From assembly GCA_027323595.1 (NCBI GenBank), contig DAHWBL010000341.1:1-16821 (forward strand): a DNA stretch of 16,821 nucleotides. Reading direction: 5' to 3'. How positions within the stretch are numbered: position 1 is the stretch's first letter; every line of letters starts with the position of its first letter. Positions 1 to 7,144 of the stretch are shown piece by piece. The DNA is from Acetobacteraceae bacterium (GTDB lineage Bacteria; Pseudomonadota; Alphaproteobacteria; Acetobacterales; Acetobacteraceae). The notes below the pieces were generated by a model, which saw nothing but the letters and a program-made list of their open reading frames with translations, was not told the origin of the DNA and did not search any database. The position numbers and the translations under genes were made by a program.

Positions 1-894
1 CTGCATCTGATCCCGCCCTGGCCGATCGGCGCGCCACGCCGGGTGGAGTTCGGGCCGCTGCATGAGCTCGCGCTCGGCACCGCCGACATCTCCGAGGCGC
101 GCACCGGCGCCGAGGACGCCCCCCCGCCGGGTGCCGACCGGCTGTGGGAACAGGCGCATCCGGCGGAAATGACGATGCTGATTGCCTCCCCTTCGGGCGG
201 CGGCGGGACCGGCCAGTCCTTCCAGATCATGGCCGCCGATCTGCGCGTGTACTGGCGCATCGGCCTCACCGACGCGGCCGCCCTGCGCGCGGCCTACGCG
301 GTGTCCGATCCGGCGGGCCTGCTGCGCGATGCGTCCGGCCATGTCGCCGCCGCCTATTTCGCCTCCCGCACGCTCGATGGCCTGCTCTCCGCCGATCTAG
401 CGGCGATCGGGGCCGATCTGCGGGTCGCGTTGCAGGCCGAGATGGATCGGGCCGGCAGCGGCATCGAGGTCACGCTGGTCGCGCTGGAGGCGGTGCATCC
501 GCCGGCCGGGGCGGCGGCGGCCTACCACAATGTCCAGGCCGCGGCGATCACCGCGCAGGCGCAGGTGAGTGCCGAGCGGGGGCGCGCCGCGGCGACCCTG
601 GCGGCCAACCGTCGCTCGGCGATCGAGGCGCTCGACAACGCGCGCGCCGGGGCGGCGGAGAGCGTGGCGGCGGCGCGGTCCGACGCGCTGGGCTTCGCCG
701 CCGAGCAGGACGCCGCACGGGCGGGCCGCGCGCCGCTGCTGCTGGAGCGGCGGCTGTCGGTGCTGGATCGGGGTCTGGGCGGCGCGGCGGTGACCGTCCT
801 CGACGACCGGATCGGCGCGGCCGGCGCGCCGCTGCTGGATTTACGCCCCCCGGGTGCCGCCGGCACCGCGGCGGCGGCCGGACCGAACGAGTAG
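1..894 (+). CDS. SPFH/band-7 (HflK-like) membrane protein, 5' end cut by window
   Basis: The frame is open from base 1, so the true start and the membrane anchor lie upstream; 297 residues are visible. A GTG at 43 is possible on paper, but the residues before it (LHLIPPWPIGAPRRVEFG) read like the 'GLH..PWP....RV' entry of an HflK-type SPFH domain and argue against it. The SPFH core covers roughly the first 170 visible residues. It is followed by an Ala/Glu/Arg-rich stretch typical of the coiled-coil region and a low-complexity Pro/Ala tail. HflK/HflC proteins form membrane-anchored ring assemblies; the E. coli pair modulates the FtsH protease. The gene ends 9 bases before the next SPFH gene, so it is the first visible member of a four-gene operon ending in a metal ATPase. 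FtsH modulation is not implied here, because the partner in the operon is a pump. The family call is fairly sure; the role is inferred. Confidence 0.8.
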   Translation: MHLIPPWPIGAPRRVEFGPLHELALGTADISEARTGAEDAPPPGADRLWEQAHPAEMTMLIASPSGGGGTGQSFQIMAADLRVYWRIGLTDAAALRAAYAVSDPAGLLRDASGHVAAAYFASRTLDGLLSADLAAIGADLRVALQAEMDRAGSGIEVTLVALEAVHPPAGAAAAYHNVQAAAITAQAQVSAERGRAAATLAANRRSAIEALDNARAGAAESVAAARSDALGFAAEQDAARAGRAPLLLERRLSVLDRGLGGAAVTVLDDRIGAAGAPLLDLRPPGAAGTAAAAGPNE

Positions 895-903
895 GCGGGG
901 AAA

Positions 904-1911
904 ATGCTTCATATTCATGCGCATGACGGGCCGGATGACGAGCATGGGCATCACCACCATGATCATGGCGCGCAGGACCATCCCGGCGATCCGGCGCGCT
1001 GGCCGCGCCTTGCGGTGCGCGCCGGGCTCGGGCTGTGCGTGCTCGCCGCCGCCCTGCTCGCCGCCTGCGCGGTGACGGTGCACCAGGGCGAGGCGGTGGT
1101 GGTGACGCAGTTCGGCGACCCGCTGCGGGTGATCACCGAACCCGGCCTCGCCTGGACCCTGCCGGCGCCGATCCAGTCGACGCTGGTGGTGGACCGCCGC
1201 CTGCGCAGCAGCTCGACCGGGGTGCAGGATGTCGGCACCCGCGACGGTCTGCGCATTCTGTTGCAGGCCTATGTGGTCTGGCAGCCAGGCGCCTCGCCGG
1301 ACGCGATCCGGCGGTATCTGCGCAGCGTGCGCGACGATCCCGACGAGGCCGCGCGGCAGTTGCGCGGGCTGGTCGGCTCGGCGCTGCAGGTCAGTGCCGC
1401 GAGCTTTGATCTCGCCGATCTGATCAACACCGACGCGGGCAAATTGCGCCTCGATGCGTTCGAGCAGCGCCTGCGCGCGCAGATCGCCGGGCCGGTCGCC
1501 GCCACCTATGGCATCGAGCTGCGCGAGGTCGGGCTGGAGCGGCTGAGCCTGCCTGATGTGAGCCTCGCCGCGACGGTGGGGCGCATGCAGTCCGAACGCG
1601 AGGTGATCGCCGCGCAACGCACCGCCGAAGGGCTGCGCGCGGCCGCCGAGATCCGCTCGAACGCCACCCGCGACGGGCGCATCGAGATCGCCGACGCCCA
1701 TGCCGAGGCCGCCGCCATCACCGCGCAGGCGGACCGCGCCGCCGCCGCGATCCAGGCCGAGGCCTATCGCGGCGACCCGCAGCTCTACACGCTGATGCGC
1801 TCGCTCGATTCCCTGACCCGGGTGATCGGGCCGAACACCAGGCTGATCCTGCGCACCGATGCGCCGCCGTTCAGCGCGCTCGCGCACCTGCCCGGGCAAT
1901 CGCCGCCATGA
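904..1911 (+). CDS. HflC-like SPFH protein with His-rich N-terminus
   Basis: 335 residues starting at ATG 904, preceded by the G-rich stretch GGCGGGG. The N-terminus is striking: ten of the first 26 residues are His (H3, H5, H7, H14, H16-H19, H21, H26), mixed with Asp/Glu. One membrane segment follows at about residues 40-58, then an SPFH domain (about 60-230, beginning 'VHQGEAVVVTQFGDP') and an Ala/Glu/Arg-rich helical region with 'ERE..AQRTAEG..AAAEIRSNA..' as in HflC. By homology to HflC the His cluster would be cytoplasmic and the bulk of the protein periplasmic. A metal-binding role for the cluster is inferred from composition and from the neighbouring metal ATPase, which lacks its own N-terminal metal-binding domain. 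The stop overlaps the next start as ATGA, so the two genes are translationally coupled. HflC-like family membership is sure; function is unknown. Confidence 0.88.
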   Translation: MLHIHAHDGPDDEHGHHHHDHGAQDHPGDPARWPRLAVRAGLGLCVLAAALLAACAVTVHQGEAVVVTQFGDPLRVITEPGLAWTLPAPIQSTLVVDRRLRSSSTGVQDVGTRDGLRILLQAYVVWQPGASPDAIRRYLRSVRDDPDEAARQLRGLVGSALQVSAASFDLADLINTDAGKLRLDAFEQRLRAQIAGPVAATYGIELREVGLERLSLPDVSLAATVGRMQSEREVIAAQRTAEGLRAAAEIRSNATRDGRIEIADAHAEAAAITAQADRAAAAIQAEAYRGDPQLYTLMRSLDSLTRVIGPNTRLILRTDAPPFSALAHLPGQSPP

Positions 1912-2942
1912 GCCGGCCGAACCCGGCCATCGAGCCGGCCGGGCCGGTGGCGCAGTCGCTGCGGCTGGGCTTTGGCGCGCTGCGGCTGGGCACCGTGGTG
2001 CTCGCGCTGGTCTGGCTCGGCTCGGGCATTCGCGCGGTGCCGCCGGAGATGCAGGCGGCGGTGATGCGCTTCGGCCGGCTGGCGCGGCTGCATCCGCCCG
2101 GACTGGTGCTCGCCTGGCCGCGCCCGTTCGAGCAGGTCGAATTGCTGCCAGGCCCGGCGCGCCAGCATGATCTGCACGTGATGATCGGCACCGCCGGCGG
2201 CCCCGCCGTCACCGACCCCGCCTCGGCCATGGCCGGAGAGGTGCCGCCGCCCGCCGCCGGGCTGTTCCTGTCGGGCGATGGCGGCGCGGTGCTGCTCGAC
2301 ATCACCCTGACCTGGCAGGTCGTCGATCCGGCCGCCTACCGCACCCAGGCGGCGCACCTCGTGCCGGCGTTGCGGCGGCTGACCGAGGCCGCCTCGGTGG
2401 CGGTGGTCGGCGCGCGCGGGCTCGATGACATTCTGTCGGCGCGCGGCGATGCCGATCCGCTGGCCGAGGCGCGGCGGCTCGCCCTGCGCGCCGATCTGCG
2501 CGACGCCATCAACCGCCGGCTCGCCGCGCTGGCCGACGAGGGCGGCGGGCTGGGTGTGCAGATCGGCCGGGTGGACGTGACCGGGCTGCTGCCGCCGGCG
2601 GCGAAATTCGCCTTCGACGCGGTGCTGGAGGCGACCCAGATGGCCGAGCAGGGGCGCGCGGCGGCGCAGATTGACGCCACCCGCGCCGCCCAGGCCGCCG
2701 ACCAGCAGCATGACCAGATCATCGCCGAGGCGCGCGCCGATGCCGCCGAACGGATTGCCGCCGCCCGCGCCACCGTCGCCACCGTCGCCGCGCTGCGTGC
2801 GCAGGCCGCCGGCACCGATCGGGCGACCATGCTGGAGCGGCTCTATCGCGAGCGGATCGGCGGCATCGTCGCACAGGCCGGCACCGTCACCACGCTCGAT
2901 CCGAACGGCGCGCGGGTGATCCTGCCGGCGGCCCGGCCATGA
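1908..2942 (+). CDS. HflK-like SPFH/band-7 membrane protein
   Basis: 344 residues starting at the ATG that overlaps the previous TGA (ATGA at 1908). One membrane segment at about residues 22-41 is followed by the SPFH entry 'VPPEMQAAVMRFGRLARLHPPGLVLAWPRPFEQV', which is HflK-like. The SPFH domain reaches to about 240 and an Ala-rich coiled-coil region (about 240-310) follows ('EATQMAEQGRAAAQIDATRAA'). This is the third SPFH protein in a row; known HflK/HflC sets normally have two. The first and third genes look HflK-like and the middle one HflC-like, so a hetero-oligomeric ring is plausible. It is followed after 24 bases by the P-type ATPase gene, so all four genes are probably one transcript. 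The ATPase partner suggests a scaffold or regulator for a metal pump rather than for FtsH, but that is inference. Confidence 0.86.
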   Translation: MSRPNPAIEPAGPVAQSLRLGFGALRLGTVVLALVWLGSGIRAVPPEMQAAVMRFGRLARLHPPGLVLAWPRPFEQVELLPGPARQHDLHVMIGTAGGPAVTDPASAMAGEVPPPAAGLFLSGDGGAVLLDITLTWQVVDPAAYRTQAAHLVPALRRLTEAASVAVVGARGLDDILSARGDADPLAEARRLALRADLRDAINRRLAALADEGGGLGVQIGRVDVTGLLPPAAKFAFDAVLEATQMAEQGRAAAQIDATRAAQAADQQHDQIIAEARADAAERIAAARATVATVAALRAQAAGTDRATMLERLYRERIGGIVAQAGTVTTLDPNGARVILPAARP

Positions 2943-2966
2943 GGGCGCGACCGTGAGGGTGGGGCG

Positions 2967-4874
2967 GTGAGTGGGGCGGTGCTGACACCGCTCGCGCCGT
3001 CCGCGCCGCGCGGGCTGCTGGCGCGCGGCGAGCGGCTGGTGCTCGCGGTGCAGCTCACGCTCGCCATGCTGGCGGCGGGCGTGCTGTGCCTCGCTTTCGC
3101 CTGGCGGCTGCTGGCGCCCGGGCAGGACGCGGTGGCGGACCTGCTGGCCGGTCTGGCGGCGTTGCTGGTCGCCGGCCCGGTGCTGGCGGCGGCGTGGGAG
3201 AGCCTGCGGCATCCCTCGCTGCACGGCATCACCGACCGGCTGGTGGCGGTCGCGATGGTGGCGGCCTGGGCGGTCGGTGACCTGATGACCGCGGCACTGC
3301 TGCCGATCGTGATGATCCTGGGCCATGTGCTGGAGGAGCGCAGCCTGCTCGGCTCGCGTGAGGCGATCCGCGCCCTGTCGCGCCTCGCCGACACCACCGC
3401 CCGGCGGATCACCGCGTCGGGCATCGAGATCGTGCACACCTCGGCGCTGGCGGTCGGCGATCTGATCGAGCTGCGCGCCGGCGATCTGGTGCCGGCGGAC
3501 GGGGTGGTGCGCGTCGGGCGGGCGAGCCTGGACACCGCCTCGCTCACCGGTGAATCGGTGCCGGTGGATGTCGGTCCCGGCGAGCCGGTGCTGGCCGGGG
3601 CGATCGACACCGACGCGCGGCTGGAGATCGAGGTGAGCCGGGTCGGCGGCGCCACCATTCTGGGCCGCATCATCGCGCTGATGCGTGAGGCCGAGCGCGC
3701 CAAGCCGCCGCTGACCCGGCTGCTGGAGCGCCATGCCGGGCAGTATCTGGGGCTGGTGTTCACCATCGCCGCCGGCACCTGGTTCGCGTCCGGCAGTGCG
3801 GCGGCGACGCTGGCGGTGCTGGTCGCGGCCTGTCCCTGCGCGCTGGTGCTGGCGGCGCCGGCGACCTCGATCGCGGCGATCGCGGTGGCGGCGCGGCACG
3901 GGCTGCTCATCAAGGGTGCCGGCTTCATCGAGAATCTGGCCGAGGTCAACGCCATCATCTTCGACAAGACCGGCACGCTGACCACCGGCGAGCTGACGCT
4001 GGCCGCCTGCCTGCCGGCCGAGGGCATCGACCCGGGCGAGGTCCGCGCGCTGGCGGCGGCTTTGGGCGCCACCAGCAGCCACCCGGTGAGCCGCGCCGCC
4101 GCCGCGCTGGGGGGGCCGCTCGTGGCGGGCGATGCGCGCGAGGCCGGCGGCTTCGGGGTGGTCGGCCGGATCGACAGCGAGGAGGTGGCGTTCGGGCGCG
4201 CCGAGCTGCTGCGCGGGCGGGGCGTGCGCGTGCCCGAGGCGCCGGCGCATGACGGGCCGGTGGGCGGGGTGAGCCGCGGCGGGCGGTTTCTGGGCTGGCT
4301 GCTGTTCGCCGACCGGGCGCGGCCCGAGGCGGGCAGGGCGCTCGCCGATCTGCGCGGGCTGGGGCTCGCGCGGCAGATTCTGCTGACCGGCGACCGCGCC
4401 TCGGTGGCCGGGCACATCGCCGCGGAACTGGGCATCGACGAGATCGAGTCCGCCGCGCTGCCGGAGCGCAAATTGCGCCGGGTGATGGCCGAGACCAATG
4501 CCGGCTGGCGGCCGCTGGTGGTCGGCGACGGGATCAACGACGTGCTGGCGCTGAAGGCCGGCGCGGTCGGCGTGGCGATGGGCGCGCGCGGCAGCGAGGT
4601 GGCGCTCGCCTCGGCCGACATCGTGCTGATGAGCAGCGATCTGCGCCGGCTCGCCACCGCCATCCGGCTGTCGCGGCGCTGCCGGCGGACCATCCATGCC
4701 AATGTCGCGATCGGGCTCGGCTGGACCATGGTGCTGATCGCGCTGGCGGCGTTTGGCGGGCTGGGCGCGCAGGGCGCGATCGTCGCCGCCCTGCTGCACA
4801 ACCTGTCCACCTTCCTCGGCATGGCCAATGCCGGGCGGCTGCTGCTGTTCGAGGAAAAGGACGCGCCCGGCTGA
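2967..4874 (+). CDS. P1B-type heavy-metal ATPase lacking an N-terminal metal-binding domain
   Basis: 635 residues; GTG 2967 is used because the frame just upstream offers no better start. Transport-ATPase landmarks in order: membrane segments in the first 115 residues, actuator motif TGES (194-197), intramembrane metal site CPC (C289-P290-C291), phosphorylation motif DKTGT with D333, the P1B-specific HP pair (H372-P373), and GDGIND (520-525). It pumps a metal ion across the inner membrane using ATP. Oddities: there is no N-terminal HMA (CxxC) domain, the usual 'AP' after GDGIND is 'VL', and the last membrane segment has 'HNLSTFLGMANAGRLL' (H611, N612) rather than the Asp typical of Zn/Cd pumps or the Cu-pump signature. 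The metal therefore cannot be assigned, although CPC fits soft or transition metals. The three preceding SPFH genes, one His-rich, are likely partners. The gene ends 17 bases from the convergent puuE. Confidence 0.93.
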   Translation: MSGAVLTPLAPSAPRGLLARGERLVLAVQLTLAMLAAGVLCLAFAWRLLAPGQDAVADLLAGLAALLVAGPVLAAAWESLRHPSLHGITDRLVAVAMVAAWAVGDLMTAALLPIVMILGHVLEERSLLGSREAIRALSRLADTTARRITASGIEIVHTSALAVGDLIELRAGDLVPADGVVRVGRASLDTASLTGESVPVDVGPGEPVLAGAIDTDARLEIEVSRVGGATILGRIIALMREAERAKPPLTRLLERHAGQYLGLVFTIAAGTWFASGSAAATLAVLVAACPCALVLAAPATSIAAIAVAARHGLLIKGAGFIENLAEVNAIIFDKTGTLTTGELTLAACLPAEGIDPGEVRALAAALGATSSHPVSRAAAALGGPLVAGDAREAGGFGVVGRIDSEEVAFGRAELLRGRGVRVPEAPAHDGPVGGVSRGGRFLGWLLFADRARPEAGRALADLRGLGLARQILLTGDRASVAGHIAAELGIDEIESAALPERKLRRVMAETNAGWRPLVVGDGINDVLALKAGAVGVAMGARGSEVALASADIVLMSSDLRRLATAIRLSRRCRRTIHANVAIGLGWTMVLIALAAFGGLGAQGAIVAALLHNLSTFLGMANAGRLLLFEEKDAPG

Positions 4875-4891
4875 CCAAGTGGTCCGGCTGA

Positions 4892-5803
4892 TCAGGAAGG
4901 CGGCGGAGCGATGGTCAGCCAGTGCCGGGCGATGTCGATGCGCCGGGCCACCCACACGTCCGGCTGGGCGGTGATGTAATCAAGGAAGCGCGCCAGCGCC
5001 GCCGCCCGTCCGGGGCGGCCGACGATGCGCGCGTGCAGCCCCACCGACATCATCGCCGGACTGCCGGCGCCCTCGACATAAAGCTGGTCGAAACTGTCCT
5101 TCAGATAGGTGAAGAACTGCTCGCCGGTGTTGAACCCTTGTGCGGCGACGAAGCGCATGTCGTTGGTTTCGAGCGAATAGGGAATGATCAGCTGCGGCCG
5201 CGCGCAGCTCGTGTCGTAATACGGCAGCTCGTCGGCATAGCTGTCGGAATCATAGACAAATCCACCCTCCTCGACCACCAGCCGGCGGGTGTTGGGGCTG
5301 CATCGTCCCAGATACCAGCCCAGCGGGCGGCTGCCGGTGATGCGGGTCTGCACGTCGATGGCGCGCTGCATGTCCTCGCGCTCGCGGGCTTCTGGCACGT
5401 ATTGATAATCGATCCAGCGATAGCCGTGCGTCGCGATCTCGTGGCCGGCGTGCAGCAATGCCTCGGCGGCGGCCGGGTTGCGCTCGATCGCCATGCCGAC
5501 GGCGAACGCGGTGAGCGGCAGGCGGCGCTCGGCGAACAGGCGCAGCACCCGCCAGAACCCGACCCGGCTGCCATATTCGTAATGGCTTTCCATGTTGATG
5601 TGGCGCATGCCGACCACCGGCTGCGCGCCGATGATCTCCGACAGGAAGGTCTCGGCGCCGGCATCGCCGTGCAGCACGCAGTTTTCGCCGCCCTCCTCGA
5701 CATTGAGCACGAACTGCACCGCGATGCGCGCCCCGCCCGGCCAGCGCGGATGCGGGCGGGTGCTGCCATAGCCGGCAAGGTCGCGCGGGTAGGGGAGGGT
5801 CAT
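4892..5803 (-). CDS. puuE: Allantoinase PuuE (polysaccharide-deacetylase fold)
   Basis: 303 residues, the usual length for PuuE. The start is ATG at 5803, preceded by a GGAG motif; the longer open frame upstream runs antisense to the M20 gene and is not real. The protein opens 'YPRDLAGYGSTRPHPRWPGG' and contains 'NVEEGGENCVLHGDAGAETF', 'MESHYEYGSRVGFWR', 'GHEIATHGYRWIDYQY', 'GGFVYDSDSYADELPYYD', 'TNDMRF' and 'GLHARIVGRPGRAAAL'. These are the recognisable blocks of the metal-independent PuuE allantoinases, which are unrelated to the amidohydrolase-type AllB. PuuE hydrolyses allantoin to allantoate in the cytoplasm. The closest alternative in this family is a cyclic-imide hydrolase (imidase), which shares the fold. 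The divergent 8-oxoguanine deaminase operon supports purine breakdown. No urate oxidase, OHCU decarboxylase or HIU hydrolase is in view. Confidence 0.9.
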   Translation of the reverse strand: MTLPYPRDLAGYGSTRPHPRWPGGARIAVQFVLNVEEGGENCVLHGDAGAETFLSEIIGAQPVVGMRHINMESHYEYGSRVGFWRVLRLFAERRLPLTAFAVGMAIERNPAAAEALLHAGHEIATHGYRWIDYQYVPEAREREDMQRAIDVQTRITGSRPLGWYLGRCSPNTRRLVVEEGGFVYDSDSYADELPYYDTSCARPQLIIPYSLETNDMRFVAAQGFNTGEQFFTYLKDSFDQLYVEGAGSPAMMSVGLHARIVGRPGRAAALARFLDYITAQPDVWVARRIDIARHWLTIAPPPS

Positions 5804-5917
5804 GGCGGTCTCCGAACGGTGGATGGCCCCGCGATTGCGTGTCTTGCGGACCATCGGCGGAGTTTGCCCGATCAGGCTGCCGACGGCTAGGAAGCATGGT
5901 CGGCGGAGAGGATGAAA
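5804..5917. promoter_or_regulatory. Divergent control region between puuE and the M20/deaminase operon
   Basis: This 114-base gap must hold the promoters of both divergent transcription units. For the plus strand a weak candidate is TTGCCC followed by about 17 bases and then CTAGGA/TAGGAA, just upstream of the M20 gene; it matches the sigma-70 consensus poorly. TCGGCGGAG occurs twice as a direct repeat, the second copy running into the ribosome binding site. I see no convincing palindromic operator. The shared gap suggests the two units could be co-regulated, but that is inference. Confidence 0.3.
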
Positions 5918-7144
5918 ATGACACTGGACAGGGCGGAACTGCTGGCGCGCATCGACGCGCTGGCCACGGCGCAGGTGGCGTTCCTGGCGGCATTGGTGCG
6001 GGTGCCGTCGGACAATCCGCCCGGCGATTGCGCGCCGCATGCCGCCGCCGCCGCCGCCCTGCTGGAGGCGCGCGGCTTTGTCGTCGAGCGCCATCCGGTG
6101 CCGCCCGCGACGGTGGCGGCGGTGGGGATGCGCAGCGTCACCAACCTGATCGTGCGCCGGCGGTTTGGCGAAGGCCCGGTGGTGGCGTGGAACGCGCATG
6201 GCGATGTGGTGCCGCCCGGGCAGGGCTGGAGCACCGACCCGTATGGCGCCGAGATCAGCGACGGTGCGATGTATGGGCGCGGCGTCGCGGTTTCGAAAAG
6301 CGATTTCGCCACCTATGCCTTTGCGCTTGAATCGCTCGGCGAACAGGCCGGCGCGCTGCGCGGGTCGGTGGAGCTGCATCTGACCTATGACGAGGAGACC
6401 GGTGGCGAGGTCGGTCCGCTGTGGCTGCTGGAGCAGGGGCTGAGCAGGCCGGACTACGCGATCAGCGCGGGGTTCAGCCATGGCGTGACCATCGCGCATA
6501 ATGGCTGTCTGCATCTGGAGGTTTCGGTGCTTGGAAAATCCGCCCACGCGGCGCGGCCCGAAACCGGGGTGGACGCGCTGCGCGGCACGGTGGAGCTGTT
6601 GCGAACCCTGTATGCCATGACACAGGATTTCGCCGCGCACCCGTCCGCGCTGCCGGGGATCGGCCATCCGAACCTGGTGGTCGGGCTGATCGAGGGCGGC
6701 ATCAACACCAACGTCGTGCCCGACCGCGTGGTGTTCCGGCTCGACCGCCGGATCGTGCCGGAGGAAAATCCCGAACAGGTGGAGGCCGGCCTCATCGCCG
6801 CGATCGAGGCGGCGGTGGCATCGCAGCCCGGCCTTGGCGTGCGCGTGCGCCGCGTGCTGCTGGCCCGCCCGATGGTGCCGATCGCGGGGCAGGAGCGGCT
6901 GGTCGCGATGTTGCAGCGCCACGCCAGGGAAATTCTGGGCGAGGATATTCCCGCCGAGGGCACGCCGATCTATTGCGACGCCCGCCATTACAGCGCCGCC
7001 GGCATCCCTACCGTGCTCTATGGCGCCGGCCCGCGCTCATTGCTGGATGCGAACGGGCACCGCGCCGATGAGCATCTGCGTCTGTCGGACCTGCTGGCGG
7101 CGACCAAGGTGGTCGCGCTCACGCTCGCCGACCTGCTCGCATGA
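5918..7144 (+). CDS. M20-family metallopeptidase/deacylase (ArgE/DapE type)
   Basis: 408 residues from ATG 5918; an in-frame ATG at 5912 would add two residues, but GGAGAGG at 5905-5911 is better spaced for 5918. M20 motifs: HGD (H94, D96), 'YDEETGG' with the catalytic/ligand pair E159-E160, the lid-domain motif 'GKSAHAARPETGVDA', and the C-terminal 'NGHRADEHLRL' His. The family removes acyl or carbamoyl groups from amino-acid-like substrates using two metals. Oddity: the usual bridging Asp in 'GRGxxDxKG' is Val (V125 in 'GRGVAVSKSD'), so the metal site may be non-standard. The stop overlaps the next start (ATGA at 7141), coupling it to 8-oxoguanine deaminase. With PuuE divergent, the substrate could be a ureido or carbamoyl purine fragment such as allantoate. 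However, it looks like ArgE/DapE rather than allantoate amidohydrolase AllC, so the substrate is unassigned. Confidence 0.86.
   Translation: MTLDRAELLARIDALATAQVAFLAALVRVPSDNPPGDCAPHAAAAAALLEARGFVVERHPVPPATVAAVGMRSVTNLIVRRRFGEGPVVAWNAHGDVVPPGQGWSTDPYGAEISDGAMYGRGVAVSKSDFATYAFALESLGEQAGALRGSVELHLTYDEETGGEVGPLWLLEQGLSRPDYAISAGFSHGVTIAHNGCLHLEVSVLGKSAHAARPETGVDALRGTVELLRTLYAMTQDFAAHPSALPGIGHPNLVVGLIEGGINTNVVPDRVVFRLDRRIVPEENPEQVEAGLIAAIEAAVASQPGLGVRVRRVLLARPMVPIAGQERLVAMLQRHAREILGEDIPAEGTPIYCDARHYSAAGIPTVLYGAGPRSLLDANGHRADEHLRLSDLLAATKVVALTLADLLA

Noticed and set aside
4867..4887. Possible bidirectional terminator between the convergent ATPase and puuE genes
   Set aside because: Only a bulged 4+4 base-pair hairpin (CCGG, GACC/GGTC) without a T tract on either strand; too weak to call.
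1785..4955. Minus-strand open frame of 1056 codons opposite the SPFH and ATPase genes
   Set aside because: Its translation is Arg/Gly/Gln/His-rich with no recognisable domain; it mirrors well-conserved plus-strand genes and is a G+C-bias shadow.
5804..6988. N-terminal extension of the puuE frame to about 698 codons
   Set aside because: The extension runs antisense through the M20 gene and has no homology; PuuE homology and a ribosome-binding site fix the start at 5803.
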